This document shows, one piece after another, positions 33,340 to 45,265 of a stretch of DNA of 64,000 nt (positions are counted from its first letter, which is position 1; each line of letters begins with the position of its first letter). A program made the translations under genes and the position numbers. Under the pieces are notes generated by a model. The model was not told the DNA's origin and did no database searches. It was given only the letters and a program-made list of their open reading frames with translations. This DNA comes from Larix kaempferi (lineage: Eukaryota > Streptophyta > Pinopsida > Pinales > Pinaceae), in the NCBI GenBank assembly GCA_027924585.1, contig BSBM01000191.1, positions 1,922,001-1,986,000 of the forward strand, in the 5' to 3' direction.

Positions 33340-34500
33340 AAGATAACAAGATACAAAAGATAAGGGGGAAACCTTATTTATAAACATAAGATGCATAAAC
33401 CCTAACCCTAACCTTATGTCAATTATCTAGGCCTTTATTATATTAGAAAGACATTTGTGCACATATGACCTTACTACAAAGATACTACCTATGTCGTGAT
33501 TATCTATACAACATGCCCTCCTCCTTAGAAACAGCTTTGACCTCATGGGGTGCACTTTATAATGTAAGTAAAATATGCTTTGACCTTATTGGGTGCACTT
33601 TATAATGTAAGTAAAATATTGCACTTTCCATCATTGTATAGCTTAACACATAAAATTTGCATTTTTAAAGCAATTTATAGCTTAAAAGTCACTTTATAAG
33701 TTACATGACATGCACTTTACAATAAAAACAGAGAGAGATTTGATCCCTTGACCACTTATTACCAAAATGTACAACTTAAACCAGTGAGCTAAAGCAAAAA
33801 ACGATTAGAAAATCATAGGAAAAGAAAAGATGTTTTTTGCTTTGCTTTTTGAGTTCTTAAACAAATAGGGATTGCATGCTTCTGGATGCATAGCTCCTAC
33901 AACTTCCATGGCCACCATGTGACCTTCCATTCGATCTCACTCCATGACCCAGGTAGCAAAAAGGCCACATCCATTTATTGAAGCTCATGCCACAACTTGT
34001 CATTGAAACTCATGCCATAAATTGTCAATTGTACATACAACCATTTCTTCGCCCACACTAAATATGTGTTCACTGTATGTCGAGAAATCACATCACCACT
34101 CGAGGGTTCCACAAATAGTTGGAATTTTCCACACTACCACCAAATCCCCATCCACAAAATCCTCTTGTTGATTCCTTGACCTCTTGGGGCATCTCATCCT
34201 CTTCGACCTTATTTTCAATCAAATTTGCATCCTTGTCAATTGTGGATGCTTCTTCATTATCTTCTAGATCATCCCAACCAACTTCATGTGCTTCCTTTTT
34301 CACAAAACCTCCATCATTATTGAAAGAGGGTTCCAGGTTTCCACAATCCATGGTCCCTTTCTTCACCCTTATATCGTAACATTTCTCATGTTAATAACAA
34401 ATATCTTTAAGCGCTCTTCAAACTTGACCTTGCAAACAAATTGAGACTTAACTTCTCACCATTTTCTCTCTTTTTTTCTTTTTTATTACAATTAAAAAAA
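33340..34500 (-). repeat. Repeat family R, copy 2
   Basis: 33360-33520 matches 26870-27050 and 33690-34500 matches 28680-29510. On the minus strand an open frame at 34088-34366 begins MKKGTMDCGNLEPSFNN and is acidic. A tRNA-like stretch at 33745-33800 (minus strand: TTTAGCTCACTGG then GGGATCAAATCTC) has box A- and B-like spacing. As the two R copies lie either side of the hAT element, they may be two independent insertions or a duplication. Confidence 0.6.
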
Positions 34501-35417
34501 CAATGCACAAGAAAACTTAAAGTGTTGTTCCAAAAAACCAGATGGAAAAACACTTCAAATACATGATGAAATACAAAAGATGGTGGTTGTTACCTTTATC
34601 TGCATGTAATGATCTGGTTACAAACATATTACCAAATATTGTTATACAACACTACATACAATTTTGCATTATTGTTGTAAATAAAACATAAATGTGGAAC
34701 AATCTTCAAAATTTCCATAAATAGAAAAGCAAAAAGCTCCCAAAATTGCCATATAGCTTTTAAAAAAAGATTTGAAAACATAACTGGAATCGACACACAC
34801 TTGCAACATTACTTGAATTAGAAAGAAACAGTGAATCCACGGATGGCAAACCATCCCTCCCAAGTCTAGAAGACCGATGATAACATGGGAGCAGACGAGA
34901 AAGCATTGACATCAAGAGGAGATGGTCTCTCATGGAAGCATTAATGAATGCTACAACCAATCCCTACGAAAAGCAATGATAGATAGATGCTAAGACAATC
35001 GCGACAAAGACTAAAGGCAAGAGGATGAGGAGAAACAAGCAGGGCAATCAGTTAACGAGTGGTGGGAAGACAACCATGATGGCTTCTTTTAGAAGATAAA
35101 TGTAATTTTAAAAACATGGGCTATATAAATCTATTTGGCAATGGCTTTCATTCTGCAGTAGCATAATATCAATGATAAATGCCTTGCCTTTGGAGTATAG
35201 ACGGATAGAAAGAAAATAATGTTGAAGGTTCAATCAAATTTTGAAGAAGTGAGTACCTGTTACAATTGAAATTTTCTTGTGCTTATATCAGTTAACCAAT
35301 ATGTCAATGGCGTTTGAGGTGCTCTATAGTCCAATATGGTAGAGATGTTATCAAATTCCTAACAAAATAAAAAATAATTAAAAAATTCATATCGACTTAT
35401 AAAATATTAAAAAAAAA
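34501..35417. other. AT-rich intergenic DNA; nothing recognised
   Basis: Only short open frames, on both strands, with no motif or composition suggesting a gene. Confidence 0.5.
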
Positions 35418-35717
35418 AGACAAAAGGTAAGCTCATAAAATAAAAAAAATTATTAAAAAAATCATGTTGACTTAAAAAATAAAAATAAATAAAAAAGCAT
35501 AGATCAATCTTAAACACGGATCCAGGTTTAAGATAGATCTATGCTGGTTTAATCAACACAACATTTAACAACGCCAGACAAAAGGTAGGCTCATAAGATA
35601 AAAAAAATTATGTTGACTTAAAAAACAAAAAAATAAAAAAACATAGATCAATCTTAAACACGGATCCAGATTTAAGATAGATCTATGCTGGTTTAATCAA
35701 CACAACATTTAACAACG
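35418..35717. repeat. Two tandem units of about 150 bp, each with a 46-nt hairpin
   Basis: Unit 1 (35418-35575) and unit 2 (35576-35717) both begin AGACAAAAGGTARGCTC and end AACATTTAACAACGC. Each holds an inverted repeat. The arms CATAGATCAATCTTAAAC and GTTTAAGATAGATCTATG (unit 1; one mismatch in 18) surround a 10-base loop at 35498-35543. Unit 2 has the same at 35642-35687. Confidence 0.85.
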
Positions 35718-36732
35718 CAAATCCCCTACACAAACTTATATAACCCTTTAAAACAATCAACCAATGTTGAACATAACACTCATGAAATACCGTCTGTTAA
35801 ACAATTATTTAAATCCAACCAAAGACACAGAAAACTAAGAACCGTGAGCATATTGCTGTTGTAACGACATATTGGAGAAACTTAAAAGCTTTAATTATCA
35901 AAGGGGAATTTAAAACTCATAGCTCGAACAGAAAGTCCTGTGAGGATTCTGTAATAATTCCAGGAACTTTTCATTTATGTTGGAAACAACTACAGCGTTC
36001 ATAATACCTCTATTGAAAAAAAAAGGGGTAAATTGTAAAATTCTTTTACGTGGAGAACTGAAAATAAAATAGGATTACATATCCTAAACTACTCTATGTA
36101 TTAAACCCTAGTGGCCGAGAGTTTCTCTTTTGTTCCATCACAAAATATATTATTCCTCCCAAAGGTAGACTGAGTTCCTTTGCCGAAGGGTAAGATAAGC
36201 AAGAACGTACCATTCTAGCAACCAGTCCCCAACAACTCCAAAAAACAGAAACAAGCATTGTATTTAACCTTGCAAAGAACACGACAGGAGTCGGGACTAA
36301 TAGTGGAAATTATGAATAAGACAGAGACCAAGGTAAAGGAATTACCTGATTTAGAATAGAAACCCCCATTAAACTCCGGCGACCTGTATTACATGAACAA
36401 ACCCCAATTACTAACAATATGTAATGGGTAGAGTGTAACAATACCAGAATCAGTGAACAGTAAAGGGTACTGTAACGAATAAACGAATACAAATAGGAAA
36501 AGATTATGGCCTGGTATGAAAAATATACAGCTCAAAACTCGGGCCTGACCACAGAACTATACTCATTTCTCCTCCCGAATTTTCGACCAACTAACTGACT
36601 AACAACCCCATTCCGAGAAGTTTCAATCTTCAAAAATATGCTATCATATCACACTACGGCAACAGTAAATGTAATTCAGACTCCTGGACACCTGGAGTAG
36701 CCTCGAGCAACCTCGAAGGCCAGTACAGTACT
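35718..36732. other. Intergenic DNA without a recognised gene
   Basis: Slightly higher GC than its surroundings at 36090-36560. Minus-strand open frames at 36094-36282 and 36310-36492 are not recognised and have no splice or homology support. Confidence 0.45.
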
Positions 36733-36975
36733 TTGGTACAATGAATTGAAAAGAGTGCTATTAAAACTCATATTCATGTGGCATCACTGGAGGACGAGCC
36801 ATTATCATGGTTGGATTTTGTGTTCATCTTTGCTTTTTATACAAAATTTGTAGTACAATTAATTGAAAAGTGTGCTACTGAAACTCATTTTCACGTGGAT
36901 CAATGGATCACTGGCCATTATCATGGTTTTCCACTGGGTTGGAATTTGTGTTGATTTTTGTTTTTCATACAAAAT
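36733..36975. repeat. Tandem duplication, about 120-bp unit
   Basis: The text GTACAATGAATTGAAAAG...GTGCTA...ACTCATATTCATGTGG...CATTATCATGG...TACAAAATTTG recurs once with substitutions and small insertions. Confidence 0.75.
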
Positions 36976-39244
36976 TTGTTTGATGTTTTGATTTTTAATC
37001 TATATCAAAAAATTCAATATATCAAAAAATTCAATAATAATTTTAAAAAATTATTTTCCATAATGTAATTTTTAAATTAAAAATTATTCATTAATAATTG
37101 TATTTTCCATAATACAGAGCGAGATCATTGACTAATCAGATAAAAAGGAACTTCCTTTTCCGTATACTTTCCATATCCATTGCTATTTGCGATTAATAAT
37201 TATTTGCAAAAAATACTTTAAAACTCAAAGTTAATTCTTAAGTTTTGAATTAAATGAATTATAAATAAATAAATCTTAGTCAAAAACTTCTTGTACTACA
37301 ATGCATATAAGTATAAACTATTATAAATTTAGGTCAAATTAAGTATTATTTTACTATGAAACTCATTTTTTAAACCTAAAAACTCAATTCAAAAAATTAT
37401 ATTTATGGAAAAACAAAAACAATAATATTTTTTAAACAAACTATCAAATCTCAAATTACAAAATATAATGTATACATTATATTTTAATTTTCTAATTTAC
37501 ATGAAAAACATCCATTCCAATAACCTCAAAAATTAAAAACACATCCCAATATCATATAACAAAAATCTAATTAATATATTGCTTTTACCAAAATGGGTCA
37601 ATTGCTTTGATAAAATATACATCAATGAGTTGAAATTTCACTATAAAAGGTAAACTCCCATTCCATCCGCCATAATCGATGTAATCAAACTACACATCTT
37701 TTTGATATAATTTTTTCATTGTGGTAAATAAATTTCTTTGGACGTATCAGCCATAATCAATGTAAACAAACCACACATCTTTTTGATATAATTTTTTCAC
37801 CTTAGCAGATAAATTTATTTGGACGTAACATAGATTCCATGTAAGTGTAAATTAAATACTCAGTTTTAAATCAAAAAATTCAAAGTTTTAAGTTAAGTTA
37901 TTGGTTGTTTCACATAAATCGGTGGTGTTTAAAGATTACATTTCTAAATTTAAGTTAGTTATTCATGTTCACACAATTTAGTGAAACAATGGCTCCAAAT
38001 CATTATAAATATTCATATTAAGCTATCTCACTCTATAGAACATTATAGTTACTCATTTGTAGTGAGATGAATCTTCTTGTATGATAAAAACATATAGCAG
38101 AAAATAAACTCTACTATTGTTGTGTGATTCTACACCATATAACTTCTTAAAACTCTAAAATTTAGTTTTCATCTTGATCATTGTTGAAACCCGAACCCAC
38201 ACTTGTAGCAATGTTGACCTATTGCTATACTTGTCGTTATTTTACAAAACAAAATTCTTTGCAAAATTGATGTTGGTTGAATTAAGAAATGAAGCCACAT
38301 CTTCGTGAATACTTATGCTCATTTCCTATTCAACTTTCCATCTTGTGTGAAACCAGGGTTGCTCAAATTGGGAGTAGAAGAGGGACATTTAAACTCAATT
38401 TATCAAGGAACTATGATTTATTGAGGATTTTGTTATGTTAAGTGTTCAAGATTTTAACATTGGTCCTTCAGTATTTTGGCCCTCTCTGATTAACCCAACA
38501 AACTCTTAAAAGTTTTTAAAAATGAACAAACAAAGTTTACTTATAATATTTGACCAAACTCCAAAGTATATTGGTTGGAAGTGGAAACGCAACATTTTGA
38601 ATGCTCTTTTTCAACCCCACTTCCATATGTGGAATTCAAGGATTTGACAAGGCCAGAATGGAATTCAAAGGCATAGTGATTATTGTGGGATTGGTCTTTG
38701 TCGGGAAGGTTAAGTACTAAGCACATGGCCAGTACCGAATAAATAAACCTTTGAAATCATAGCCTGCACACATACTCCCATGTGATCCCACTGCCCCATT
38801 TAAATTTACAGTGTCTATATTTTCCTACGCAACAACATATTCCATGGGCCATCTATTCTCAATTTATTACAGTGTGTAGAAATTAGAGAGGATCAGTTCC
38901 ATCTACGAACAAAGCGGAAATAATCTTTGGATGGGAAATGCCATTCTGTATCAATTCTTCAAATCTATAGTGTATCAAATATAGTGTACCAGTACCACTT
39001 ATGCATACTTCATGCATAAGTTGGACAAAGGATATTGGTTAAGGCATGGGAAATTGGGAATAGATAAAAAATAGTTGGGATTTGAGGTCCGAGGATGGTT
39101 AAGGCTTGGTAGTGGTACCAGTATCATTAATACTTTTTACAACAATGGTCGTGAGTCTGCGAGTATAATGAGGCAGGCCGCGGGATCCACCAACTCTACT
39201 ATAGTTCCAGAGAAGCTTTGAAGCAACAAGAATTAGATTGGTCA
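36976..39244. other. Very AT-rich intergenic DNA with one 81-bp tandem duplication
   Basis: 37669-37749 and 37750-37829 are two copies of one 81-bp unit (GCCATAATCRATGTAA...TTTTTGATATAATTTTTTCA...GGACGTA). Otherwise homopolymer-rich AT DNA with no coding signal on either strand. Confidence 0.6.
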
Positions 39245-39578
39245 TATTGGAGTATCAGTTATAACCCCTGCAACTCAAGGAATATAATGTGGACTAATCG
39301 CTACACTGTGATCATGGGACTATTTACTTGGTTTTGAATGTTTGCCAACATTTGCAGGTTTTGTTGTAACAACAAATCTTACATGGTATTAGAGCTCATA
39401 TCCCAGGTTCAATTCCCTTGAGCTACGTCAGAGTGGGGGTGTTGGAGTATCCTTTATAACCATCACACCTCGAGGAATATAATGTGGACTAATCGCCACA
39501 CTAGGATCATGGGACTATGTGCTTGGTTTCGAATGTTTACCAACATCTATAGGTTTTGGTGTAATGACAAACCTTACA
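39245..39578 (+). mobile_element. TRIM: terminal-repeat retrotransposon in miniature (334 bp)
   Basis: Two direct LTRs of 139 bp (39245-39383 and 39440-39578), both ending CTTACA. The 3' LTR begins TGTTGGAGTATC and the 5' LTR TATTGGAGTATC. Directly after the 5' LTR is the primer site TGGTATTAGAGC (39384-39395; one mismatch to the iMet site). Directly before the 3' LTR is the polypurine tract GAGTGGGGG (39431-39439). Only 56 bases separate the LTRs, so nothing is encoded. The flanks are GGTCA (39240-39244) and AGTCA (39579-39583), a 5-bp duplication with one change. Mobilisation must have been by an autonomous LTR element. Confidence 0.92.
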
Positions 39579-40406
39579 AGTCACACTCACATCTCGACCC
39601 CACAGGAATTAGATCTGACTTCCCTAATATGTATAAGAAACATGCCCTAGTACATAATGCAATTGTAGCAGAATGCAACAACAGGTTCGGGCCATGATGA
39701 GAGTGCGGGATGGGAGAGTTGTTTCAAACAGCGTGAAAAGAGAGGATGATCATGATTCATGGGGCAAATTAAAAAATGCACGTGGAACCCTAGATGCACG
39801 ATTACACTGGAAGTGGAAACCACGATAAATGGTTGAGGCAGATTGTCAATCCAAGGTCGTTATCAAGCACGGACAGGTGGGTGAAGAGCGCAAAAGTGGA
39901 GGGAGACAGTGTCCATTGTCCATAGTTGGCAACTTGATAGCTTGTTGATTACATGGGATACTCAATTCCCAACCTTCCTAGTGTACTACAAGTTGCAATT
40001 TACCATTATGCAATATTTTCTTAAAATGTTCTTGTTGGTTGCTGCAATCTTTCAAGTTTGCTAAAATAGTGGTTGTGCAATGTGAACTCTATTGTATTTT
40101 GTGGTAACATAGATTTCTTTATTACACCTGCAAGGCTATAAGTCAAAGAAATGAATACTTACCACCAGAGGAGATCACATAGATGTTGGAAATGGCAGTT
40201 GTAGCTTGCAAGACGGTGGAATCGACAGCGTTCCTACGGCTAACAAGCCGGTGGTACTCACACTCTTTCAGTTTGAGTTCCATTACCAAATTCCAATTTA
40301 CCAATACCATCATCCATGAACCAACGTGCAGTCAAGAAGGGAGAGGAGGTGGTAGCTGGAGATGGAAAAAAGGAGTTAATTTCTTAATTAACGAGCATAC
40401 TCAACC
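39579..40406. other. Intergenic DNA; nothing recognised
   Basis: No coding or repeat signature that I can support. Open frames are short. Confidence 0.45.
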
Positions 40407-41640
40407 TGTAACACCCCGTTTTTTACCCCATAATGTAATTATGCAAATATGGATGATATGGCTAGAAGCCAAACTTGAACGATGTAATTATGTACATTTT
40501 ATATAAAACACATGAGTACATTTTATATAAAACACATGAGTACTAGCCCATTCTTTCATCATTCCTTCCCATCAGCAACACCCATTTTGGGTACTAGACC
40601 ATCATTTCATCATTCTTCCATGGCTGAATTATCATTGCTATCAGACCTAAACCACCAATGGTTGTATCACCATCACCAGAACGGGGAATTGGAGCCAGAC
40701 CAAGAATAGAGTATTGGGTCGCTATAGCAGAAACTCATAAACTTCTTGACAGAGCCTACGACTAGGAGGAACGTCCTTGGTTTGTAGTCAATTGATCATA
40801 TTTTCGAATAAGTCTTCATTTATGTATAAATTATTGTTATTTATTTATGTGCGATTGAGTTACTGTCTTTGTATGAATTAAAAGGATAGAAATAATGGCA
40901 TTGGTGAGTGCATTTTCATGGAGTTAATATGTAGATATTTTATATTCATTTTATTGGTGACTATATATTTATTTATGTTGTGAATGTTTAATTAAAACAA
41001 AAGAAAATCAAATTTGAATATCGAAGGAAAATTCAATTAGCAGACTTAGTACCGATGACCCAAGAGTCTCCAAGAGGTCACTCGGTACATGACAATTTAG
41101 TATCAAAACCCTAATTTGCAGCACTGGGACTGCATGCACTGAAATTTGAATTCTACGAGTAGAATTACAAGTTGCACATGAAGTATTTGATAAAATGCAC
41201 CAATAAAAGAATTTGGGAAAAATAGTTTTGTCCAATTGAAAGATGGAATTGAATAATGGAATGGGTGTTTAGAAGGTGGGTCGAATTCAAAAAGAACCAT
41301 TGTGGAAAATTCATGAGTTTTAACAAAATTTGGGTGAAGTTACAATTTACAAACAAATTGTTTGATAATTTCTTAAAGAAATTATTATATTGAGGTGCTC
41401 AGATTTGGTTTTCAGAACCAGTTGGGAAGCTCATGATAAATTAAAAATCAGGAATGCAAGATTTAAGTTTACACAATCTACCAGTAAGAGGAAAGAGCTA
41501 AAATATACAATTATGTTTGTTTATAGAATGCTTCTACAATATTGGAAATTGCCAGGTGTCATTTCAAGTTGGACACCTGGTTACAAGAATATGACAAGTG
41601 TACTACCCAAGAGCCACTTGTGAAAAAATTGAGTTTTTGA
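40407..41640. other. Intergenic DNA with a small tandem duplication
   Basis: TACATTTTATATAAAACACA is repeated in tandem at about 40493-40540. A TGTAACACCCCG at 40407 resembles the start of many plant Gypsy LTRs, but no partner LTR, primer site or target duplication is visible. No gene recognised. Confidence 0.4.
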
Positions 41641-42340
41641 AATTTTTATATGGACTCCACCCGTGCCACGTGGGAAGATGACGTGGAAGTTCCACACGGG
41701 CAGGAGGACTGACGTGGAGCAGCCACGTAAGTAGAGGGTGTGAATGTGGGCCAGCCACATCAGAACTGCATGCATGGCTTTTCGTGTGTAATGGGTCCAA
41801 AGGCATAAGAGATCTGACCATCAACCAATGGTGTAGATCAACGACTCACAATGCTTCAGGCTGTCAAACATGTGTGAAGTTTAATTTAATTAGCACGAGC
41901 CTAAAGGAAAAACCACCATGTCGATGCGTCACCGCTTGTTTCAGGCTCGTAAATGCAGGTTTAGAAAACCACTTTGCCAAGGAGCCTAAAACCACTTTTG
42001 TTCTGATGGTTCAATGTGATGTGCAAAGATATGACATGGGGTGATGTCAGAATGATGGGACCCACGTTAGTCGTGTCAGACTTGGGAGTCATGCAAATCT
42101 AATCGACGGCCAACCTTCTTTCGGGATTGTGAACTTGCACGAAGTTTAAAATAACTAGCTCGAGCCTGAAAGGGAAACATGATCCCTATTGATGTGTCCT
42201 CCTCTCGTGCATTTAGGCCCGGAAAAGAAGCTTTCAGAAACCATTGTTCCACGGATCCTGAAACCACCTATGTCCAATAAGTGATAGTATGATGAGGGTG
42301 ACCTGGTTGCATCATAGGATGACACATGGGATGGTATGCC
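41641..42340. other. GC-richer intergenic block with a cluster of ACGT-core motifs
   Basis: Between 41667 and 41730 there are four ACGT cores (CCACGTGGG, TGACGTGG, TGACGTGG, CCACGTAAG) within about 60 bases, which is the composition of G-box/ABRE-type promoter elements. There is no convincing transcript nearby. From 41870 to 42290 two loosely related blocks (CTCGTAAATGCAGG..., GGCCCGGAAAAGAAG...) may be an old tandem duplication. Confidence 0.4.
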
Positions 42341-42859
42341 TGTTAGTTTTTCAACATTTAATTCAATCTAATCTAGGATCTTAACTGAGAGAACAACATG
42401 TACAACATAACAAACACAAGAGACAAGAGACACAAAGCATTTCACCGGGAAAAACCAAGAAGGTGAAAAACCCCGCAACTTCCTCAGAGATAGAATGAGC
42501 ACCAATACAAAGACCACAAAGATCAAACCCCAAAATATAGAGATAGTCTCCTAGCAGCTTCTCTTCCTCCACTTGTGTGCATTCCTCCTCTCTCTCACTA
42601 ATGTGAAGTGAGTGAGTGTGTGAATGAATATAAATGAGAGAGTCACACTCTCTATTTATACTTTACTTCACTTGACTTTTAACTCTAACTAGGTCGGCCC
42701 CAACTTAACCACTTAACATAATGCTAACTGGGCCGACCCCACTAGGGGACTTCAACACCCCATCACAACTGACTCTAAGCTGACCTCCCTTAGGAGAGTC
42801 TAATAACCCACTACCACTTGACAATAGGCCGACCCCACTAGGGTGGTCTAATAACCCTT
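42341..42859 (-). repeat. LTR of family L1, interrupted by the CACTA element
   Basis: It has the same family and orientation as 1364-1977. It begins (plus strand) TGTTAGTTTTTCAAC and is colinear to GGTCTAATAACCCTT, where it is cut at 42859. The missing distal part would lie beyond the CACTA 3' end, outside the window. No primer site follows its minus-strand 3' end, so it was probably a solo LTR. Confidence 0.8.
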
Positions 42860-43340
42860 CACTAGTGGATTTGGACCCAAAATCGGACGACCTTCGATGA
42901 AGAAGGACTATGTCGTCGGATTTCACCTTAAAAATTTCAAAATTTGATGATTTTTTTAAAAATTGATAGAAGGAGAAGTCGGATATCCGATGGGTATGCT
43001 GATATCCGACGGCTCTATGGATATCCGACATCATATTAAGCATTGGGATGTCGGATATCTGACGCCAAGCTATACAACCCGAGGATGTCGGAAATCTGAC
43101 ATCAATTCTCCAACGGTAACTAAGTTCAAGGCGTCGGATATCCGACAGAAGGTTGACTTTTAAAACTTATAAATATTGAAACATTCCGACATGTTTGCCA
43201 TACAAGCGACGGTTTGCGGAAGTTTTTTTATTCGGCGGACTGTTTTTCATTATTTCCATTGTTTTTGAGATTCAAGTGAGCGAAGTGTGCAGCTTCATTT
43301 TCTAAGATTGATAATCTTCATTCAAGCTCTTTACGAGAAA
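42860..43340 (+). mobile_element. CACTA element: 5' terminus and subterminal repeat region
   Basis: The terminus CACTAGTGGATTTGG starts at 42860 after CTT (the expected 3-bp target). At 42978, 43009-43018, 43049, 43086 and 43133 there are copies of the palindrome TCGGATATCCGA or one-base variants, on both strands by symmetry. In En/Spm-type elements such arrays bind the TnpA-type protein. The region is followed by the first transposase exon. The inverse terminus was not found within the window, so the element is either longer than 21 kb with its insertions or has lost its 3' end. Confidence 0.85.
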
Positions 43341-44392
43341 ATGTCAACTAGCAATATTCCTGATCCAGACGAACAAAATCAACAATTGCTTGCTAGATTG
43401 TGGGAAGGAGTTGAAAGAAGGGGTGATAGGAAATGCTATTGTCCATGTACTCAATGCAGGGGCTTTAAGAGGAGAAGAAGTTTGATCACAACAGCCACAA
43501 AACATTGTAGGGAGCATGGGCACGCTGAGGGGGGACATGAATACCATCCATTTGTAAGTTTTGCATTATATATGTTTTTATTTTGATTGCTTTTGTAAAT
43601 TTATGTATTGATCGTGGTTTCAAAGATGGGGACTAACATGGACAATAAATATTATTTTAATATTAAATATTTATTATACTATTTCTTTTTTCTTTTGTGC
43701 ATGTTGAATCTAGGGTATAGTAGAATAACTCATTTATTTGTTCGTTAGTGAGACTAACCCACTCACCGAGGAAAGCACTTAACTCTCTATATTTGTGACA
43801 CTTTCCATCATGATAATAGAAATAACGACTATATTGGCATGTTGTAATTTCTCTTATATTTTCTCTATAGAAATTACCATAGCATCATTTATCTTACATT
43901 AGTTGAGCACAATATGAGAAATTTTGTGTTATATTTGAGTAGCTTTGCTCAGTAATTAGGTCAATTATTATGTCTCTTGGATAGTTTGGATGCAACTATT
44001 TGACCAACGGTACAATTGGTCGTTGTTCTTTTCATCTCAACAGTACAAAATTTGTTACATTTTAAATGCATCACATAAATGTATACATTTTGGGTTTGAA
44101 ATTTTTACATTTTGCGGTTGAATTTCTTATATTAACTTTTATCTATTGATGGTTTCATGTAATTATAAAGGAAAGACATCCTAGGGCACTTCGTCTGGAG
44201 GAAGTGCTTCCAGAACAAGTACCGAAAGCTATGAATATTAATGGAGAACAAGTTAACGATCACATTAATGAAGAAGATGATCATACTGAAAACATAGTTG
44301 AAGATGATGTTACAAATAATTTGATCCATGATTCATTTAATGTTGGAATGGTCGATATTGATGATGATGATCATCATCATGAAAATGATCAT
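43341..44392 (+). pseudogene. CACTA transposase, N-terminal exons (transposase-associated domain)
   Basis: Exon 1 (43341-43555) starts MSTSNIPDPDEQ and contains the Transpos_assoc (TAP) pattern: W...ERRGDRKCYCPCTQCRG, then RSLITTATKHCREHGHAEGG, then EYHPF, with the Cys/His residues that define the domain. It ends at a good donor (TTT|GTAAGT). Exon 2 (44171-44392) follows TTATAAAG, in phase, with ERHPRALRLEE and an Asp/Glu/His-rich stretch ending NDHDYG. There segment X begins abruptly, and the TNP2 catalytic core that should follow is absent. N-terminal half of a TnpD-like transposase. Non-functional as it stands. Confidence 0.75.
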
Positions 44393-45129
44393 GACTATGG
44401 TAGATTGTCCACATTGAGGTACTACACCCCCTTAGTCCCAAGGGTTATGAGTCTAATTTATACCCACTCTTTTCTTTTTTACTTGTACCTTACTGGTTGG
44501 TTTTTTTACCCTTTGGTTGGTCATTGTACCTTATTGGGGGCCGTGAGTCTCTTTGGCCTCAGTCTGCTGGCTGTCAGCTCATCTTTATTGTGATTGTACT
44601 GAGCCTTTTGACTATCATTGACTTTCTTTGATTGACAATACCATAGCCAGTCATCTCTCTCTCTCTGGTTTATACTAACCCTATAATAGGGTCACTTGGT
44701 TCCTAGAGTTGACTGGCCTCTAAGAGGCACAATCATTTCTGAAAGTAACTCTTCTGAGTATATTACAGGAAACTTCTACACCCAGGTAATCAAATATGTG
44801 TTGGTTATAAGACTTAATTAGTAATCAAAGTGTTGGTAATCAAATACGTGGTAAATAATTTGAATTAAGTAGTTAAGGCTTGTCCTGTCATACAAAATTG
44901 TTGGTAATCAAATTATATGTGTTGGTAAAGAATTTTAAGAGTGGTGGAACTCGACCTCGACTAAACTTGTGAGGAAAATTATCTTGGATAATGAGTGTCC
45001 TCACAGAAAACTGAGTAGAACTATGACTTTATTTGTTGAACCATGACCTTATCATAACTAGAATAGATTGCTCCAGACTTCCATTTGTGAGCTAAACAAC
45101 ACAATAAAATTTGAAACAACAAAAGGAAA

Positions 45130-45262
45130 GTTTTCAAGATGGCAAGCATTGTTTTGATGTTATAACTGTACTGTTCATGAGCACATTTCTGGGAAAACAA
45201 AAAGCATTCCTGACTTTATAACAAGAGAATATTTGAAACATAAGTGTGCTGTTAATTTTTAA
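45130..45262 (+). pseudogene. RNase-H-like C-terminal fragment in X copy A
   Basis: One frame reads KFSRWQALF, a TGA, then CYNCTVHEHISGKTKSIPDF and ITREYL before a TAA. RNase H domains of pararetroviruses and Gypsy-like elements end in a pattern of R-W-x(n)-V-x-H-I-x-G-x(3)-I-x-D-x-(L/I)-(T/S)-R-E. A final TREYL is more like the former. The same TGA is in copy B, so it predates the duplication of X. The upstream catalytic part is not recognisable. Confidence 0.45.
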
Positions 45263-45265
45263 GAA

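Noticed and set aside
33390-33412. AAACCCTAACCCTAACC as an interstitial telomere repeat
   Set aside because: Only two to three units, imperfect, within a repeat family copy. Too short to support the claim.
40407-40430. TGTAACACCCCG as the start of a Gypsy LTR
   Set aside because: No second LTR, primer site, purine tract or target duplication found nearby.
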